Notes under the pieces: model-generated
What the model saw: only the letters and a program-made list of their open reading frames with translations
Databases searched by the model: none
What the model was told of the DNA's origin: nothing
Source of the DNA: Enoplosus armatus
Lineage: Eukaryota > Chordata > Actinopteri > Centrarchiformes > Enoplosidae
Assembly: GCF_043641665.1 (NCBI RefSeq)
Contig: NC_092186.1
Span: 22,731,501 to 22,795,500, forward strand
Reading direction: 5' to 3'
DNA: 64,000 nt
Shown: one piece after another, positions 51,531 through 63,699 of the stretch
Numbering within the stretch: position 1 is the first letter of the stretch
Layout of the letters: each line of letters opens with the position of its first letter
Position numbers and translations under genes: made by a program

Positions 51531-53179
51531 TGATTAGGTCTAGGTATTGAACCAGAGTACTTTCAGAGTACCAGCCAGAATGTGTCCATAACATTAAGTA
51601 TTGAAAAGTCTGATTTGTTGTACTTCTACACCAGTTTACTTATTATTCGCTCACATATATCTGTCTTATTGAACTATATTAGTTATTTAACTTTTATGCA
51701 ACAGCCAATTTAGCATATCTTGTTGAACAAAACCCCCCAAAAAGTTGAAACGTGTTTATATTCCCCAAACTAGGCTAAAAAGTTTTGTGTTGGTATTGAA
51801 ACTCAAGTATTGTATTGGCACCAATTTCAAAAAGCCTCCCATCATAATCACAATGTGGCCAATGTGTGCAAAATCACATAAAAGATAATAACAATGCATG
51901 TTCAGTGCGCGTTTTATGCACGATTCCTGTCAAAACTCTTAATTTGTGTGACTTTTGTCTTCTTGTGGCGTTGATTTGGACCACAGCATTTGGCTACAGG
52001 ATCATATCAACATGATACAACTCCACAGAAAGTTTGAAAATGATAATGTTGCCTGGTCCGGACACGTCGTTTCTTTTTCGCGTTGACAAGTAGTGAGCAG
52101 TTTGAGCAACTAGAGACAGGAGTGTAATTACTGTAAATGAACAAAGGCATCCTCTCTGGTTACGTACAGCTCCTTTAAACGTGATGTCTTACTTGTACCA
52201 AGTGTGTATTGAACTACTATTGAACACTATGAACATCCGATCCATTACAGCTAATTACATTCTACTTATATCTGCATTTCATTCTCATTCGCACTGTAAA
52301 TGAATGCTTCACACAGTATGTAGAGAAATTAAGATTATAGAAGAACCCACGAATGAGTTAAACTGTGTTTCACGCTCGAGGAATTTCACCCCTGAAAACC
52401 TTGTTTCAGACCTGACCACTGGGCTCTCTGTGTGCCCGACCCCTCCCCAGATGTTGTTTGGTGAGTTTGCACCTCCAGTGCTCTCCACCCATGTTCTCCC
52501 TTCTCAGAGCGCCTCTGTGTCTATTATTGGCAGGAAGCTGTGACAGGGCAGGCTACTCAGCCAGGGGTGGGGGGGCTAAACATGGTTTGGAGAGGAATGT
52601 GAGAGAACAGCCATGTTCATTTGTACATTCACCCGCCGGCTTGCCAGCCTTCCAGTCGACCATCCAGACCTCTGAGTGCCTGGACAAGGGGCGCCTTTGT
52701 CCCCCCCCCCCCATCTGCCGGCTACACCCTGCCCTGCTCCTGCCCCCCATCTTACCCTTCTCTCCATCCTGTTGCACCTCCTCTGCCTCCCTCTTTTCAC
52801 TCGCGGGCCCTCGCCCCAGAATAGCACAGCAGGTCCCCTCTGAAAATAGAGCTGGTGATGTTGGCAGGGTCAAGCTCTCTCTCTCTCTCTCTCTGTCACA
52901 GAATCGCTCTTTTGTTTCAGAGGTTTATTCAGAGAAAGTAATTAGCTGACAAAAACAACAAGAGCTTTTATATTGGACATGAGAAATCCAAAATCAATCA
53001 TGAAAGTACTGAACATCTAAATCGCTCATCAGCCCCAGTTTACTATCGAGGACACTCCTCAGAAGGCCTACAGAAGATAAGGTCCAGCCTGAATCCCCCA
53101 TGCAGCGAGGGATTCCCTCTAAAGTGTAAAAAAGGCAGGCGTCACCTATTTACACATCCAGCCTATAAGGAGACACGTT

Positions 53180-53545
53180 AGCATTCACTCGGAAGTGTTT
53201 CTGTCCGTCTGCTCTCCTTTTAGCACTGTTTTGGTCTCCGCCGACCCCCTAATGGGAATATATGTGGCTCTTAAGCCGCTAAATGCTCCACTATGTTCAC
53301 CGATTTGTCTATGGAGCTTTTTTCTTTGCTGAAAACAGCTGCCTGCTGCGGCCGATAGTGAGGCTGAGAGTGACCCAAAACGGTAAAGCTGCGAAACACT
53401 GAGCTGAAAGACACTGAAACGCTCTGCAGAGCTGAGGGGATCTGAGCTGATTCTCTGCGGGTTTGTCACTGCGAGTGACCCATTTCGCATTAAACGAGTC
53501 ATTTGATTCGTTGTTGACATGCAAATATTGATTGCAGCAGCTATA
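53180..53545 (+). mobile_element. TGTTCACCAGCTAGTTGCTAAC-family repeat in syde2 intron 3
   Basis: GTCTGCTCTCCTTTTAGCAC, GGAATATATGTGGCTCTTAAG, ATGCTCCACTATGTTCACCG, GCTGCCTGCTGCGGCCGATAG, TGAGGCTGAGAGTGACCC, GAGCTGAAAGACACTGAAAC, CATGCAAATATTGATTGCAGC. Most complete copy, ending about 960 bp before exon 4. Confidence 0.65.
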
Positions 53546-54505
53546 TGAGAGTAATGGCGCTGCCACAGAAAAGAAAACACGACCTGTCGACAAAAACGAC
53601 ATGGATAAGACTTACAGCCACAGCTTAGTCCGCCAGACTAAGCAAAGGCTGTCACTCCTGCATAGAACTCTAGACCCTGAAATTTCACGTTGTAGACGTC
53701 TAGTTAGGCGAGAGCTGCCTACAAAGTCCAATCCAAATGGATATTTTCAACTTGAATAATGACTGAGTAACTCTAGCTCGGCCCCGAAGCAGTCGGTGTC
53801 TCCAGACAGACATTTCCCTGCTTATAAACCGCTGTTTTTCCTGGAGCTGCAGCTGAAGACATTCCACTTCAGTGTCCCTGGTGTTTGATTGAATGAAGCC
53901 CACTTAAAGCAAAGGGGCCTCATGGAAACTCTCTGTGAACAATTGAATTTTTGATATCGGCGCCATTTCGGCAACCTGCTCCTTTTAAACTGTCAATTAT
54001 CTAAATGGCTGTCTAGGTTTACATATATAGACAGTAACTGTGTTATATAGAGCTCAAGTGTTTATGGAGCATTGCCTGCTGAATGTATCTCTGTCAGTGG
54101 ATTACTGGGTTGCTTGTAAACCTAATCACTTGATGATGTGCCATGAAGGTGTAGTGCTCTTCTGAGAGACTGTAAATTACGGCCCATGCTCACTTTGCCT
54201 TCGGTTCCTCTCTTTCCTGCCTGTCTTCCCCGGACATCTGAACAGTTGCGTGTAATCATGGGAGTGAGGTGGATTGTCTGAAGCCAGCGATTACAGTGAC
54301 TTTAAGAACTTGTGACTGGTGATACCCATTTGTTCCTCAGAGTAATCCCAGAATTGCTTTCTAAATATTTTTCCTGCCAAGGAATTTGGCGGTGGAAATG
54401 TTTAAACTTTCCCACAAAGTGTCAACCGAAGAAAAATCAAAATTCAAAATGCATCAGGCTCCCCTTTTAATCAGGTTCTCTCTTGCCCTGTTATTTCCTC
54501 TGTAG

Positions 54506-55641
54506 ATGGTCCTGACCTGCCCAATGCCGTCGGCTCCCCTCCCTCCAGCCCAAACCCGGCCAAGAAGAGCAGCTCCATCAACTGGTCCTTCCCAGACAAG
54601 ATTAAGTCCCCGCGCACCGTGAGGAAGATCTCCATGAAGATGAAGAAGCTGCCGGAGCTTAGCCGGAAGCTGAGCGTCAAGGGGACCCCGAGCAGCAGCA
54701 ACAGCAACAACGGAAGCAGTCAGTTAGAGCCCAGAGCCCACTCTTTCCGAAACAACGGGGGTGGGTCGGAGGCCGCCCCCCATTCCTCAGGCCCTCCCAG
54801 ATTAGCTGCGTCTGGGGGTGGGCAGGCCAGCCGCAACGTGATCTCGCGCTACCACCTGGACAGCAGCGTGTCCACGCAGCACAGCTTCAGCAAGAAGAAA
54901 AGCAACGGCAGCTCAAAGTCCGCCAGCAAAGGTGGCTACCTCAGTGACGGTGACTCACCTGAGCTGGTGGCCAAATCTGGGAAGCATGGCACTGCAGAGG
55001 GGAAGGGAGGGAAAGGCAAGGAGGCGGAAGGAGGAGGCGGAAGCTCCAAACTCAATGGCACGGAGCTGGACATTGATGCTTTCCGCCATTACAGCTTCAC
55101 AGAGCAGCCCAAGTGCAGCCAGTACATCTCCGGACTGATGAGCCTGCACTTTTACGGCGCCGAGGACCTGAAACCTCCACGCGTTGACTCTCGAGACGTC
55201 TATTGCGCCATCCAAGTGGACTCCGTGAATAAAGCACGAACCGCTCTCCTCACCTGTCGAACTGCCTTCCTAGATATGGACCACACCTTCAACATCGAGC
55301 TGGAGAACGCCCAGCACCTGAAGCTGGTGGTGTTCAGCTGGGAGCCCACGCCGAGGCGCAACCGCGTCTGCTGCCACGGCACGGTGGTTCTGCCCGCGCT
55401 CTTCCGGGTGACGCGTTGCCACCAGCTGGCGGTGAAGCTGGAGCCGCGGGGGCTGATCTACGTCAAGCTGAGCCTGATGGAGCAGTGGCAGAACTCGCTG
55501 GATGGTGGGCCCGACGGAGACAGGGAGCCCCAGGTGTTTGGTTTGGAGGCGTGGCGGGTGGTGGAGAGGGAGAACACGGGACTGATGGTGCCGCTGCTGA
55601 TAAGCAAGTGCATCAATGAGATCGAAAAGAGAGGCTGCCAG
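54506..55641 (+). CDS. syde2: syde2 coding exon 4: C2 domain and start of RhoGAP region
   Basis: Residues 921-1299. Acceptor TCTGTAG ends at 54505; the split codon G/AT gives Asp. Order of features: [19 protein letters not shown] near 942-961, [15 protein letters not shown] (shared with SYDE1), [11 protein letters not shown] at 1032-1042, [11 protein letters not shown] at 1064-1074, a Lys/Gly-rich linker, then a C2-type domain at about 1128-1260 ([74 protein letters not shown]). The RhoGAP region begins at about 1264 ([20 protein letters not shown]). Few acidic residues are visible in the usual calcium-binding loops, so calcium-independent lipid or protein binding is more likely; that is inference. 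Donor TGCCAG/GTGAGTC, phase 0. Confidence 0.95.
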
Positions 55642-55693
55642 GTGAGTCGATCAGGTGACACTGTGGCAAGCTGTGTGTTTTTGCTGGACGTGA

Positions 55694-55915
55694 TTAGGAT
55701 TCATCGGCCTGTTCGATTTTTAATTAATCGATGAATTGTTTAGACTATTAAGTGTGAGAAAATAGTGACAAATGTTCATCACAATATCCAGAGGCCAAGG
55801 TAACATCTTCAAATTGCTTGTTTTTCCAAAACCCAACTATATTCACTTTACAACAATATATAAAACAGAAAACCAGCAAACAGGAAATGTTTTCAATCTT
55901 TTGCTTTATGGAGGA
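55694..55915 (+). mobile_element. GCTGCAACTAACGA-family repeat in syde2 intron 4
   Basis: TTTTTAATTAATCGATGAATTG, GAGAAAATAGTGACAAATG, CATCACAATATCCAGAGGCC, ACATCTTCAAATTGCTTGTT, AACTATATTCACTTTAC. Begins only about 50 bp after the exon 4 donor. Confidence 0.65.
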
Positions 55916-56764
55916 CTTGAATGATTTTATATATATATATATATATATATATCTTTGAGGACACATGTATACGCAGTACATGTGGATGGAAGCCATTCAA
56001 ATCCTATTCTGTCAATTGAAAAGCAGATGGGGATACAATTATATAATGCATTTTTGTATGAGAGTGAGAGAATAGGGAGAGAAAATAATCCCACATTCAT
56101 AGCATCCTTTTAGCTCAGGACGCCGTGAGACGAGTGCTCGCCCTGCAGCCAGTTATAATGCCGGATGACTGGCATGAGCAGAATGGACAGAAGAGACGTC
56201 CCGCGCTCCATAATGTCTCTCAGCCTTCCTGGGGCGACTGGCTCTTTTATTCAGGGAGGTGAAAGACTCAGAGTTAAGAGGCCGACGTGGTGGTGACGAT
56301 GGTGGAGCAGAGTGTTCTTCCTGGATCATGTGATCACCTCTTGTTTTGCCCTCCCCCACCCCCACCCCCACCCCAGAGCACATTTCATGTGCTCTTTGAA
56401 GCCGAGAGAGAGGCGGCTGAGTTTCTCCTAATTAGAGCAGAGACAGCGGCAGTAAAAGTGTCTGGCCACTGTTCCTGACTGATCACTCTGGGGGGGCATG
56501 CCAGGGGCAGCGGGTGCCTGGGGCCAACAGGCAAACATTAGGCCTCTCCGAGGAGCCCGTCTGTCAAATCAGACCCCGCCCTCGGACACTTGTGCGGCAT
56601 GCCGGGCTTCTAGCAGGAGCAGTAACAGCAATGCGGATAGTAATTTGTCAGATTTCATTGATTTCAAAGGTAGCAAATTATTTTATTAAATGATTTTATT
56701 CGACTTATTTCCAAGACTTCAGCTCGTCTGTTTATTTTTATTCATGTTAATGTTGGTCATTTTT

Positions 56765-56950
56765 TTCCTCCATTACTCTATTAATCTGTTGTTAAAACTG
56801 TGAAAGAGGCCCGTCATCTGTCCCCAGAGCCCAACGGGACCTCTTCAAATCGCCTGTTTCGAGCGGGCAAGAGCTCAAAACCCAAATATATGACCTATAT
56901 ATGAATATATGAACTGACCATCCAGATCGTTTGCCGAGCAACAGATCAAT
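56765..56950 (+). mobile_element. GCTGCAACTAACGA-family repeat, diverged
   Basis: CGTCATCTGTCCCCAGAGCC, GACCTCTTCAAATCGCCTG and AAAACCCAAATATATGACC keep the family order, with GC-richer substitutions. Confidence 0.5.
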
Positions 56951-58539
56951 GAATCCGCTAATCAAGTGCAGTGCTGAGTGAGTAGTGACCCCCATGTCCG
57001 CTTGAGGATTTTGTGAAAGTTTTATCAAATGGGAAGTACAAGGGTTTACATTAGGTTGTGTTAAATCTTATGTTGCTACATACATGCAGAATATATGTTG
57101 TAACATGCACTCCCCAGCTGTTAGGCTGCTGGTGGTCACTAATCTCTGACTGTCTGACTCTGGAGAAGATGTGTGGGGGCACCCGAGTGCCCCCTTCACA
57201 GGCCATAGCTCTCACTTAACCGCTAGTTTTCAGTCCGCCGGCTCAGATTTCTCACAACTCGTGTAATTCACTCGGCTTTATCTCGCCGTATTGTGATTCC
57301 TATCTGTCTCTGCTCCTCCCTCTGTCTCTTCTTGTTTTTGACGCTGTCTCTTGTCCCTCACAGCGGTTCTTCTAATCACCCCCTCACCCGCCCTGTCCTC
57401 TGTTTTGCTGCCGTCTTTCGTTACAGAGGTGCAGAGTAGACATTACCCAGGGAATCGAGTCTGAGATCAAGTGCAGCGAGCTCCCCCAGGTTGCGGGCAG
57501 ACAGGGGTTAGGACGGGGGCTGACACCAGATCCCGGAGGAATTTTGCAGGTTACGTCACTAAAGCACGCAGGGCCAGACGTGCAGCGGTGTGCCTTTACA
57601 AACGATTATGTGGACGTTTGATGGAGACCTCTCTCTTTTATTTCTGTCTCTTACAAAATGAGCGTCCTAAGGGCTTCGCCAAGCTTTTAAGACGCTGGAT
57701 GATTGTGGGTGTTTTGAAAAGGCCGCAGACAATGTCGGCTATCTATCCCCGTATAACACACATATTTACCCTGCATGACGCTAAAAGATGCACACAGATG
57801 CCACAGATGACATGTTATGAGCGGCTAGGACGGCGCACCATTTTAAGACGGAGCTGACTCAGTAAAGGTTTAAGTTTTGACTTCCAGACTAAACTCACTC
57901 ATGCTGTACGTGGCATCTGCCAAACAAGAGAGACTCTGGCCCAGCTGGAAGACGGCTGGAAGTTGCGGATTTCAGCGATCATCAGCGACAGACAGTAAAT
58001 GATTTATCAGTTATTTTGCAGTTGAAGGCTTAATGACCATAAGCGTGACTCATTTCTACCTTCCGTATATCCAGAATATGAAAATCTGCCGCCTTTTTTC
58101 AACAGTTTTGAAGCTACGAGTGCCCTTTTCATTCCTACCGGCTCACACGCTGCTGTAAGCAGTTTAGCATGAGTGAAAGCTAAAAGCTACACCGAGGGTC
58201 TGACGATTACTGCGTTTTTCTGGGTTTTTCCTCTCCGTTCAACAGTGTGAAGGGAAAAAACAAAACAAAAAACAACGCATAAACTGATCTGGCATGACTT
58301 AAAACTGGATAATTCACAGTTTTTGTTTGTTTTTTTGTGATTTATTAAACTGATTTCTTTGTGCATAAGAAGAGGCAAATGTATCTAATGTGTCTCTGCG
58401 TAGGAACCTGTGGCCTCTCTGTTATATTGACAGTGTTCAATTCAGACTCGAGCCGCAAAAGTTCTGGTTAGGTCTTTTTTTCTTCACTTTTATGGACACG
58501 GTCTGATGGTCTTACTGTGATTTCTGCTTTACTTCCGTT

Positions 58540-58605
58540 TAGAGCCGCAACTGTTTTGATAATCAATCAATGAAGTGATTTTTAATGTTCTTGGTTGCAA
58601 CTGCT
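58540..58605 (+). mobile_element. GCTGCAACTAACGA-family short fragment
   Basis: AGAGCCGCAACTGTTTTGATAA and a following AATCAATGAAGTGATT; only the 5' end is present. Confidence 0.4.
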
Positions 58606-59376
58606 ATGTTTGTGTAGCCGCACTTGGTATGCATGCGTGCATGTCTGACCCCCCCCCCCCCCCCCCCGTTGATGTATTTATGCACACATGTGGGGGAATC
58701 CTTGAACCATGCCGGGAAGGCGTTCCGTCCTTTTGTCATGAAGGTGAGGACAGATCATCATTTCCCTGCTAGTGTCGATTAGAAAGGTGGGTCATGTTCA
58801 GGGGAAGTAAACAACTTGGTGGACTGACTTTGGTCCAGCGCTCAGAGAGCATTAGTGCGGTCAAATGCACTGTTCTTTCTTCCCCTTTGATGTTTCTATA
58901 AAGTCTTTAAGCTAATCCCGGACCAAGAACTGATCCCATCACTGCTTCTACAGTCACTGAGCATCCACATTCCTGCCCGGGGAGCTCGTTTGGTTTCGTG
59001 GTCATCGGTGTCTGCCCCGTTCTGCATATAGCCCCCCCCTACCCGGTGCTGCCCTTTGTGTTGCCCGGCAGCCACGGTGCATAAGTGCCGGCCCTCTTTT
59101 CGCCAACAGCTGTTCACCCGCCTGCACTCGGCTGTCCCCCAAAGAGAGACTCTCGCTCTCTCTTTTTTTTTTTTGTCTGAATGGACTTGTTGTTCATTGT
59201 GCCCAGTGACTTCTGTTTACTCTCACACAAAGGCAAATCCCTGCCTAATCTGTGCTCCGCTCTCCCTCTCGTGTGAGGTTCAGAAAGCACTGCTCGACTC
59301 GACGAGGAGAGCTCGCAAATAGTTGGTGCGGTGGGGAGACATTGTAGTGCTCCTACGCTGGAGCCCGGAAAGGCCA

Positions 59377-59379
<3 letters not shown>

Positions 59380-59409
<30 letters not shown>
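59380..59409. repeat. (GT)15 microsatellite
   Basis: Perfect array in syde2 intron 4, about 1.2 kb before exon 5. Confidence 0.95.
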
Positions 59410-59411
<2 letters not shown>

Positions 59412-60185
59412 AAACGTGTGCGTATTTGTGTTTGTGTGGAACCGGACCCGGCCCGCCACTCACAGCCCACTGACTTAACACGTTACCGGGGCAACCACAC
59501 CAGTCGGTCTGCCATGCCACATACCAGACAGACACATGTAGGAGAAATTATGGCATGTCTGTAGCCGGGCCTAATCCCAACATAACAAGGAGACCATTGG
59601 AGCCAAGTTTCAACTATCAGATGTCAGCGTCTTGAGGAAATTGTTAAAAGAGTTCCTCCAGGTCACACTCTGGAGGCTTAGGTAAAGAAACATTAATGTT
59701 TTATTGCTCGGTGCTTCCATTTTTAATGCCGAGCTGTCAGCCGGGACTTTAGGAGAGCCCGGCGTCTGTCCCTTCAGTCACAAGGACGGGACACTTTCAT
59801 CGCACCCCTCAGAGCGCATTTTTCCGTTGTCTCCGCCTTCAAAATAATGCCCGCAAATGTAAAAGGAGGCCACATGCTACTTGTTCAGTAAGGTTGTAAT
59901 GCACGCATTATCTAAGTCTTTTGGAAGAGGACCATGACCAAATCTTCTTCATAAGCAATAAAGCAACATTATCCTGTGGCTGGCTTCTGTTTTAAAGTGA
60001 ATAAATCAATAACACAAGGTTCATTCTCACAAATGAAAAGTTCAATTCAAAAAGCAATGAAATGTACTTTTCCTTTATTCAGTCCACCCAAGCTTTTGTC
60101 CTTATAGATAGTCTGGTATTACCATTAGCTAATGCTAGCAACATATATATACTATACTACATATACTATATATATATATATATAT

Positions 60186-60247
60186 CGAGTTTTATTTGTG
60201 TAGCCCAAGTTTGTGTCAGGGCTTTACAATCTGTACAACACTCCATC
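60186..60247 (+). mobile_element. Fragment of the TTTATTTATATGGCC-type repeat
   Basis: GAGTTTTATTTGTGTAGCCC and CAGGGCTTTACAATCTGTAC match the 5' end of the repeat at 20524. Sits directly after a (TA)n run (60168-60185). Confidence 0.6.
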
Positions 60248-60574
60248 CATAAAACGTAGAATTTAAGATTTGTATAGCAAAAGAAGAAACAGTAAGTGTG
60301 ATAAGTTCATTCACTGGCGTTTGAAAGTTCCTGTGACTATGGTTTGTGCCTTCTTGCGTGCCTCCTCCTCCTCCTCCTCTGAGTTATATATACAATACAT
60401 AAAATGTAGCCCGTTTTGAGACACGTGGGCTTTCTGTGAAGGTGGTTTTGGCTCCCGTCCAGCACCCTTGTCCGAGTGCAGACGTAGAAGTTGATCGACA
60501 GGGTGGCAAAAATGTCCGCCTCCCTGTCAAATGCTTCGCTCCGTTGACCCGCTTGTGTGCCCGTGTGTTTCCAG

Positions 60575-60701
60575 GTGGTGGGCCTCTACCGTCTGTGTGG
60601 GTCCGCGGCCGTGAAGAAGGAGCTGCGTGAGGCGTTCGAGAGAGACAGCTACGCCGTGGAGCTGTGCGAAAACACGTATCCCGACGTAAACGTCATCACA
60701 G
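60575..60701 (+). CDS. syde2: syde2 coding exon 5: RhoGAP arginine-finger exon
   Basis: Residues 1300-1341 plus one base. Acceptor GTGTTTCCAG ends at 60574. The sequence [21 protein letters not shown] is a textbook RhoGAP start; the Arg of LYRLCG (CGT at 60590-60592, residue 1305) is the probable catalytic arginine finger that promotes GTP hydrolysis on a Rho GTPase. It continues [22 protein letters not shown]. Donor ACAG/GTAAACC, phase 1. Exon length 127 is not divisible by three, so skipping would shift frame and remove GAP activity. A CA repeat begins 56 bases after the donor. The next exon (expected to start with ILKDYLREL-like sequence) is not seen before 64000, so the gene is truncated by the window edge. 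Confidence 0.94.
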
Positions 60702-60757
60702 GTAAACCGATCTCTGGTGACAAGAGGAACACGAGATGCCAACAAAGCGCAGGGTCA

Positions 60758-60799
<42 letters not shown>
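60758..60799 (+). repeat. (CA)21 microsatellite just downstream of syde2 exon 5
   Basis: Perfect array starting 56 bases after the exon 5 donor (GT at 60702). Proximity to a splice donor is discussed in the findings. Confidence 0.97.
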
Positions 60800-60806
<7 letters not shown>

Positions 60807-61021
60807 CTCAGTATAATTAGGAAGTGGTTATTTAACTAGATGGCTTTGCCAAAGAGCGTTGGTGTCCCTCCGGTCTCAGGATACTTTGTTTGCCTGCAAA
60901 GTACCCTCTCACCCTCTTAGGATATTACATAATACACTGAGTATACAAAGCATTCGGTACGCTCAGGTTTCCCATGAAACAGACTCTACAGGTGATCCCA
61001 GATAATATCCATGAGTCTTGA

Positions 61022-61318
61022 TCAGGGCTGCGATGTTTTCCACTATCGATTATTTCTTAGATTATTAATCGTTTGGTCCATATATTATCGGAAGCTAATG
61101 AAATGGCCATAACAGTTTCCCAGAGCCCAAATCAACGTCTCCAAGTTGCTTGTTTTTCCTGAAAAAAAACCCAAAACATTTAAATCCAAACAACATCCAA
61201 AGGAAAGCAGCGAATCCTCACATTTGACGAGTGAACCTTTTTCAGGATTATGAAAAAAACGCATTCATTTTCTGACATTTGTCTCCTAATCCATGAATTA
61301 CTCGATCGTCAGTAGCTC
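61022..61318 (+). mobile_element. GCTGCAACTAACGA-family repeat, near full length
   Basis: CAGGGCTGCGATGTTTTCC, ACTATCGATTATTTCTTAG, TTAATCGTTTGGTCC, CAGTTTCCCAGAGCCC, GTCTCCAAGTTGCTTG, AAAGCAGCGAATCCTCACAT, ending CATGAATTACTCGATCGTC. Best copy of this family in the window, in syde2 intron 5. Confidence 0.7.
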
Positions 61319-63207
61319 TAGTTGTGAGCGACTTGACCTGTCAAAGGCAGTCCTGACATGAGGCAGAAGATGAGGAAGACGAGGAGGAGGCATGTGAGCC
61401 TCGGGACAATTGAAACGTTGCGTGAAACACTTTTGAGACGTTTTGCGGAGAGAGTTTGTGTATATCAATCGTTTTTAAACCTCAGTGTCATACATCTGTC
61501 AGAGGAGGATTGTGTGCTCTATTTTAGACTTTTGCCACTTATTATGGCATTATGAAACTTTATTTACACAGCACCTTTTAGGCGAAAGTTACAAATTGCC
61601 TTATAAGCTGTAGGATTTGAGAGGTGATTTAAGCAAGGAGCAGAACAAGAAGGAGGAGGAGAGTTGCTTGATTAAGAGAGCAAGGCCTTGTGGCACGTCT
61701 GCATTGATAATAAAGCAAACAGGACATTGCTCTAATGGAGTCGGGCATTCGTGCTGATCCAGGTCGTCGCCCCCAGTAAGCGTGTCTGAACTGGTGTGTC
61801 CGCTGCAGGTGGGTCAGCACATGTACGTCTAACGGTGTGTGTGAGTCTGCTGTTTGTAGTGAAAACATTCCAGCAGTCAACTAACAGTATAGGCCCTGTG
61901 CCTGAGGGAAGGGCCCACACACACACACACACACACACACCGCATCAGACCATGCTGTACATTCAGGTCATTCTTTCCCCTCCAGGTTTAGTGGTTGAGA
62001 CATGCTCTGTACTGAGTCCCTTCTAGGTCACATTTCAGACAAAGCGGGGGACTTTCTTTTTTTTCCAGAAATCCAGATATAAAGATCTCAGTCTGGTTAT
62101 GACGTAAGTGTAAAACGCTGTTATATTGTCCCGCAGGCGGTTGTGCTGCAAATTTGATGTCTTATTATTTAAAGCCAGCGATTTAAATGGCACTCAGATT
62201 CCTGCGTCGCTTCTCTCTCGCGCGCTCCGTTGCCGCGATATTAAAAGTGGAAACAGTGAGCCAGAGCACATCTCACTGAGTCTCCGGCTTACAAAAACAG
62301 CCGTGTCACTGGATTGAGTAATGAGTCCGGCAGTGCGGCAGATGAGGGGGCGGGCAAAGTTGTAGAAAACGACTTTGTCATGATTTTTCGTTTCTCCCAC
62401 AAAAAGAGGAAGACAGTGGAAACCCCTGGGCATTGTGGGAGCTGCTGTTGGTTTTGGGAAGAGGCCCCGTATAGGCGTCGTCCTATCATGCCTGCTTTGA
62501 TCCACATGCATTTGCATGGCAGGGCAAAGAACACAGTTAACAGTTGAGCGGGTTAGGAAAAAAGGGCCAGCACCAGCGTGGATTGTTGGTTTTTGCTTGC
62601 TGCCTAAATTTGCTCCACCAAGCGAGCTGCTGCTGCAGATGGGCCCGAGTGAGTGGAAGAGGACAGAGAGAGAGGGGGGGGGGGGCAGATGAGGGGTTTG
62701 TGGTGTGTGCTGCAAAAATGTCCATCTGGGATATAATCATGGGTTTAGTCTTAAAACATACTTTCCTGAAACATTTGGTTGAAAAAAAATCTCTTATTTG
62801 ACTTCTTCTTGCCAGTATTTTGAAAGATAATCTCCCTCTGATTTGAAAAGTGACTTGAAAAGTGTCTACTTTTTTTTTTTATATATATATATATATAATG
62901 TAAAGGCTGAGTGTTGCATTCAGACGAGAGGCTAATAAGCGAACAGCACACGGATGAGCTAAGAGAGCCGGCATGTCACACCAGTTTAATTTAAAATCGG
63001 AGGTAGTGGAAAGGATTATCCCGGGGTCAGAGTTCAGTCCAAAGCTTGCAAAACATGCTCAGCGCGCGCAGGCCCTCCATTGTTTCAAACCACGGTTCGC
63101 TCAAAGGAAGCAGAAAGGTGTCATCAACGTGAGCGGGGAACGCGCAGCAGTTTGGGGTCGGCGCTCACTCCTTCTGATCCGTACTTAATCTGTTTGTTTG
63201 TCTTTCT

Positions 63208-63430
63208 TTAAATGAGTGTTGAAAGTGCTGTTTCCTATTCTCGGCTGCTTTCATTTTACACTGCATGCGACAAATATTGGACTCCTTAAATTGTCCCTTA
63301 TTAATTCTATAAGAGAGGCAGAGGAATGGGAGCTTTTAAAACCTTCAGACACTTTTAATATGGACGGCAAAAGAGACTACAACTCAGTATCGGAGCGATG
63401 TCTCTGATATTTAATACATTCAGTGTAAAC
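63208..63430 (+). repeat. Left member of a diverged ~200-bp duplicated segment
   Basis: Shares ordered words with 63700-63885: GTGTTGAAAGTGCT, TTTTACACTGCATG, TTATTAATTCTATAAGAGA, TTCAGACAC, GGACGGCAAAAGAGACTAC, CAGTATCGGAGCGAT. Confidence 0.65.
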
Positions 63431-63493
63431 TAAATGCCAGAATCTAAACTCATCATCCTGAGTCCAGCACAACAGACAAGATACAAAGTGTTT

Positions 63494-63692
63494 GTGAGCT
63501 TTAGAGATGCTGGTCGGCGGATTTTCCAGCAGTTTCCTCCCGTTTCCGTTCATTATGCTAAGCTAAGCTAACCCGGCTGCTGGCGGTAGCTTCCCATTTA
63601 CTACGCGGACGATGAGAGTGGCCCGGACCTTCTCATCTAACGCTCGGCACCAAAGCTAATTAGCATATTTCCCAAAATGCTGACCCATTTCA
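63494..63692. mobile_element. Fold-back repeat, right half
   Basis: Starts TGAGCTTTAGAGATGCTGG, then CTCCCGTTTCCGTTCATTATGC, TAAGCTAAGCTAACCCGGCTGC, GATGAGAGTGGCC, CTTCTCATCTAACGCTCGGC and ATTTCCCAAAATGCTGACCC. Flanked by two related segments (see findings). Confidence 0.75.
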
Positions 63693-63699
63693 GTAAATA

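Larger units (their letters stand above)
44823..54505 (+). other. syde2: syde2 intron 3
   Basis: A 9,683-bp phase-1 intron, the largest complete one here. Contents: two GT arrays (46885-46931 and 47041-47070), (TAA)n at 47438-47464, (GTT)n at 49271-49309, GT array at 51107-51137, AT array at 51493-51528, a repeat copy at 53180-53545, a short repeat end at 49102-49125, and a homeodomain-type motif block at 46230-46580. A stretch with repeated 'TATTGAA...AGTAC' phrases at about 51530-51850 looks like another degraded repeat. Remaining parts (44830-46200, 47470-49100, 49900-51100, 52000-53100) show nothing identifiable. Confidence 0.7.
55642..60574 (+). other. syde2: syde2 intron 4
   Basis: A 4,933-bp phase-0 intron interrupting the RhoGAP region between CQ and VVGLYR. 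It holds at least three fragments of the GCTGCAACTAACGA repeat family (55694-55915, 56765-56950, 58540-58605), an AT array (55929-55952), a C homopolymer (58649-58668), a GT array (59380-59409) and a fragment of the TTTTATTTATATGGCCCAA-type repeat (60186-60247). Nothing recognised at 57000-58500 or 58700-59350. Confidence 0.75.

Noticed and set aside
57471..57857. 128-codon + strand frame in syde2 intron 4
   Set aside because: Basic, unstructured translation with no family match, and it does not join the RhoGAP exons in frame.
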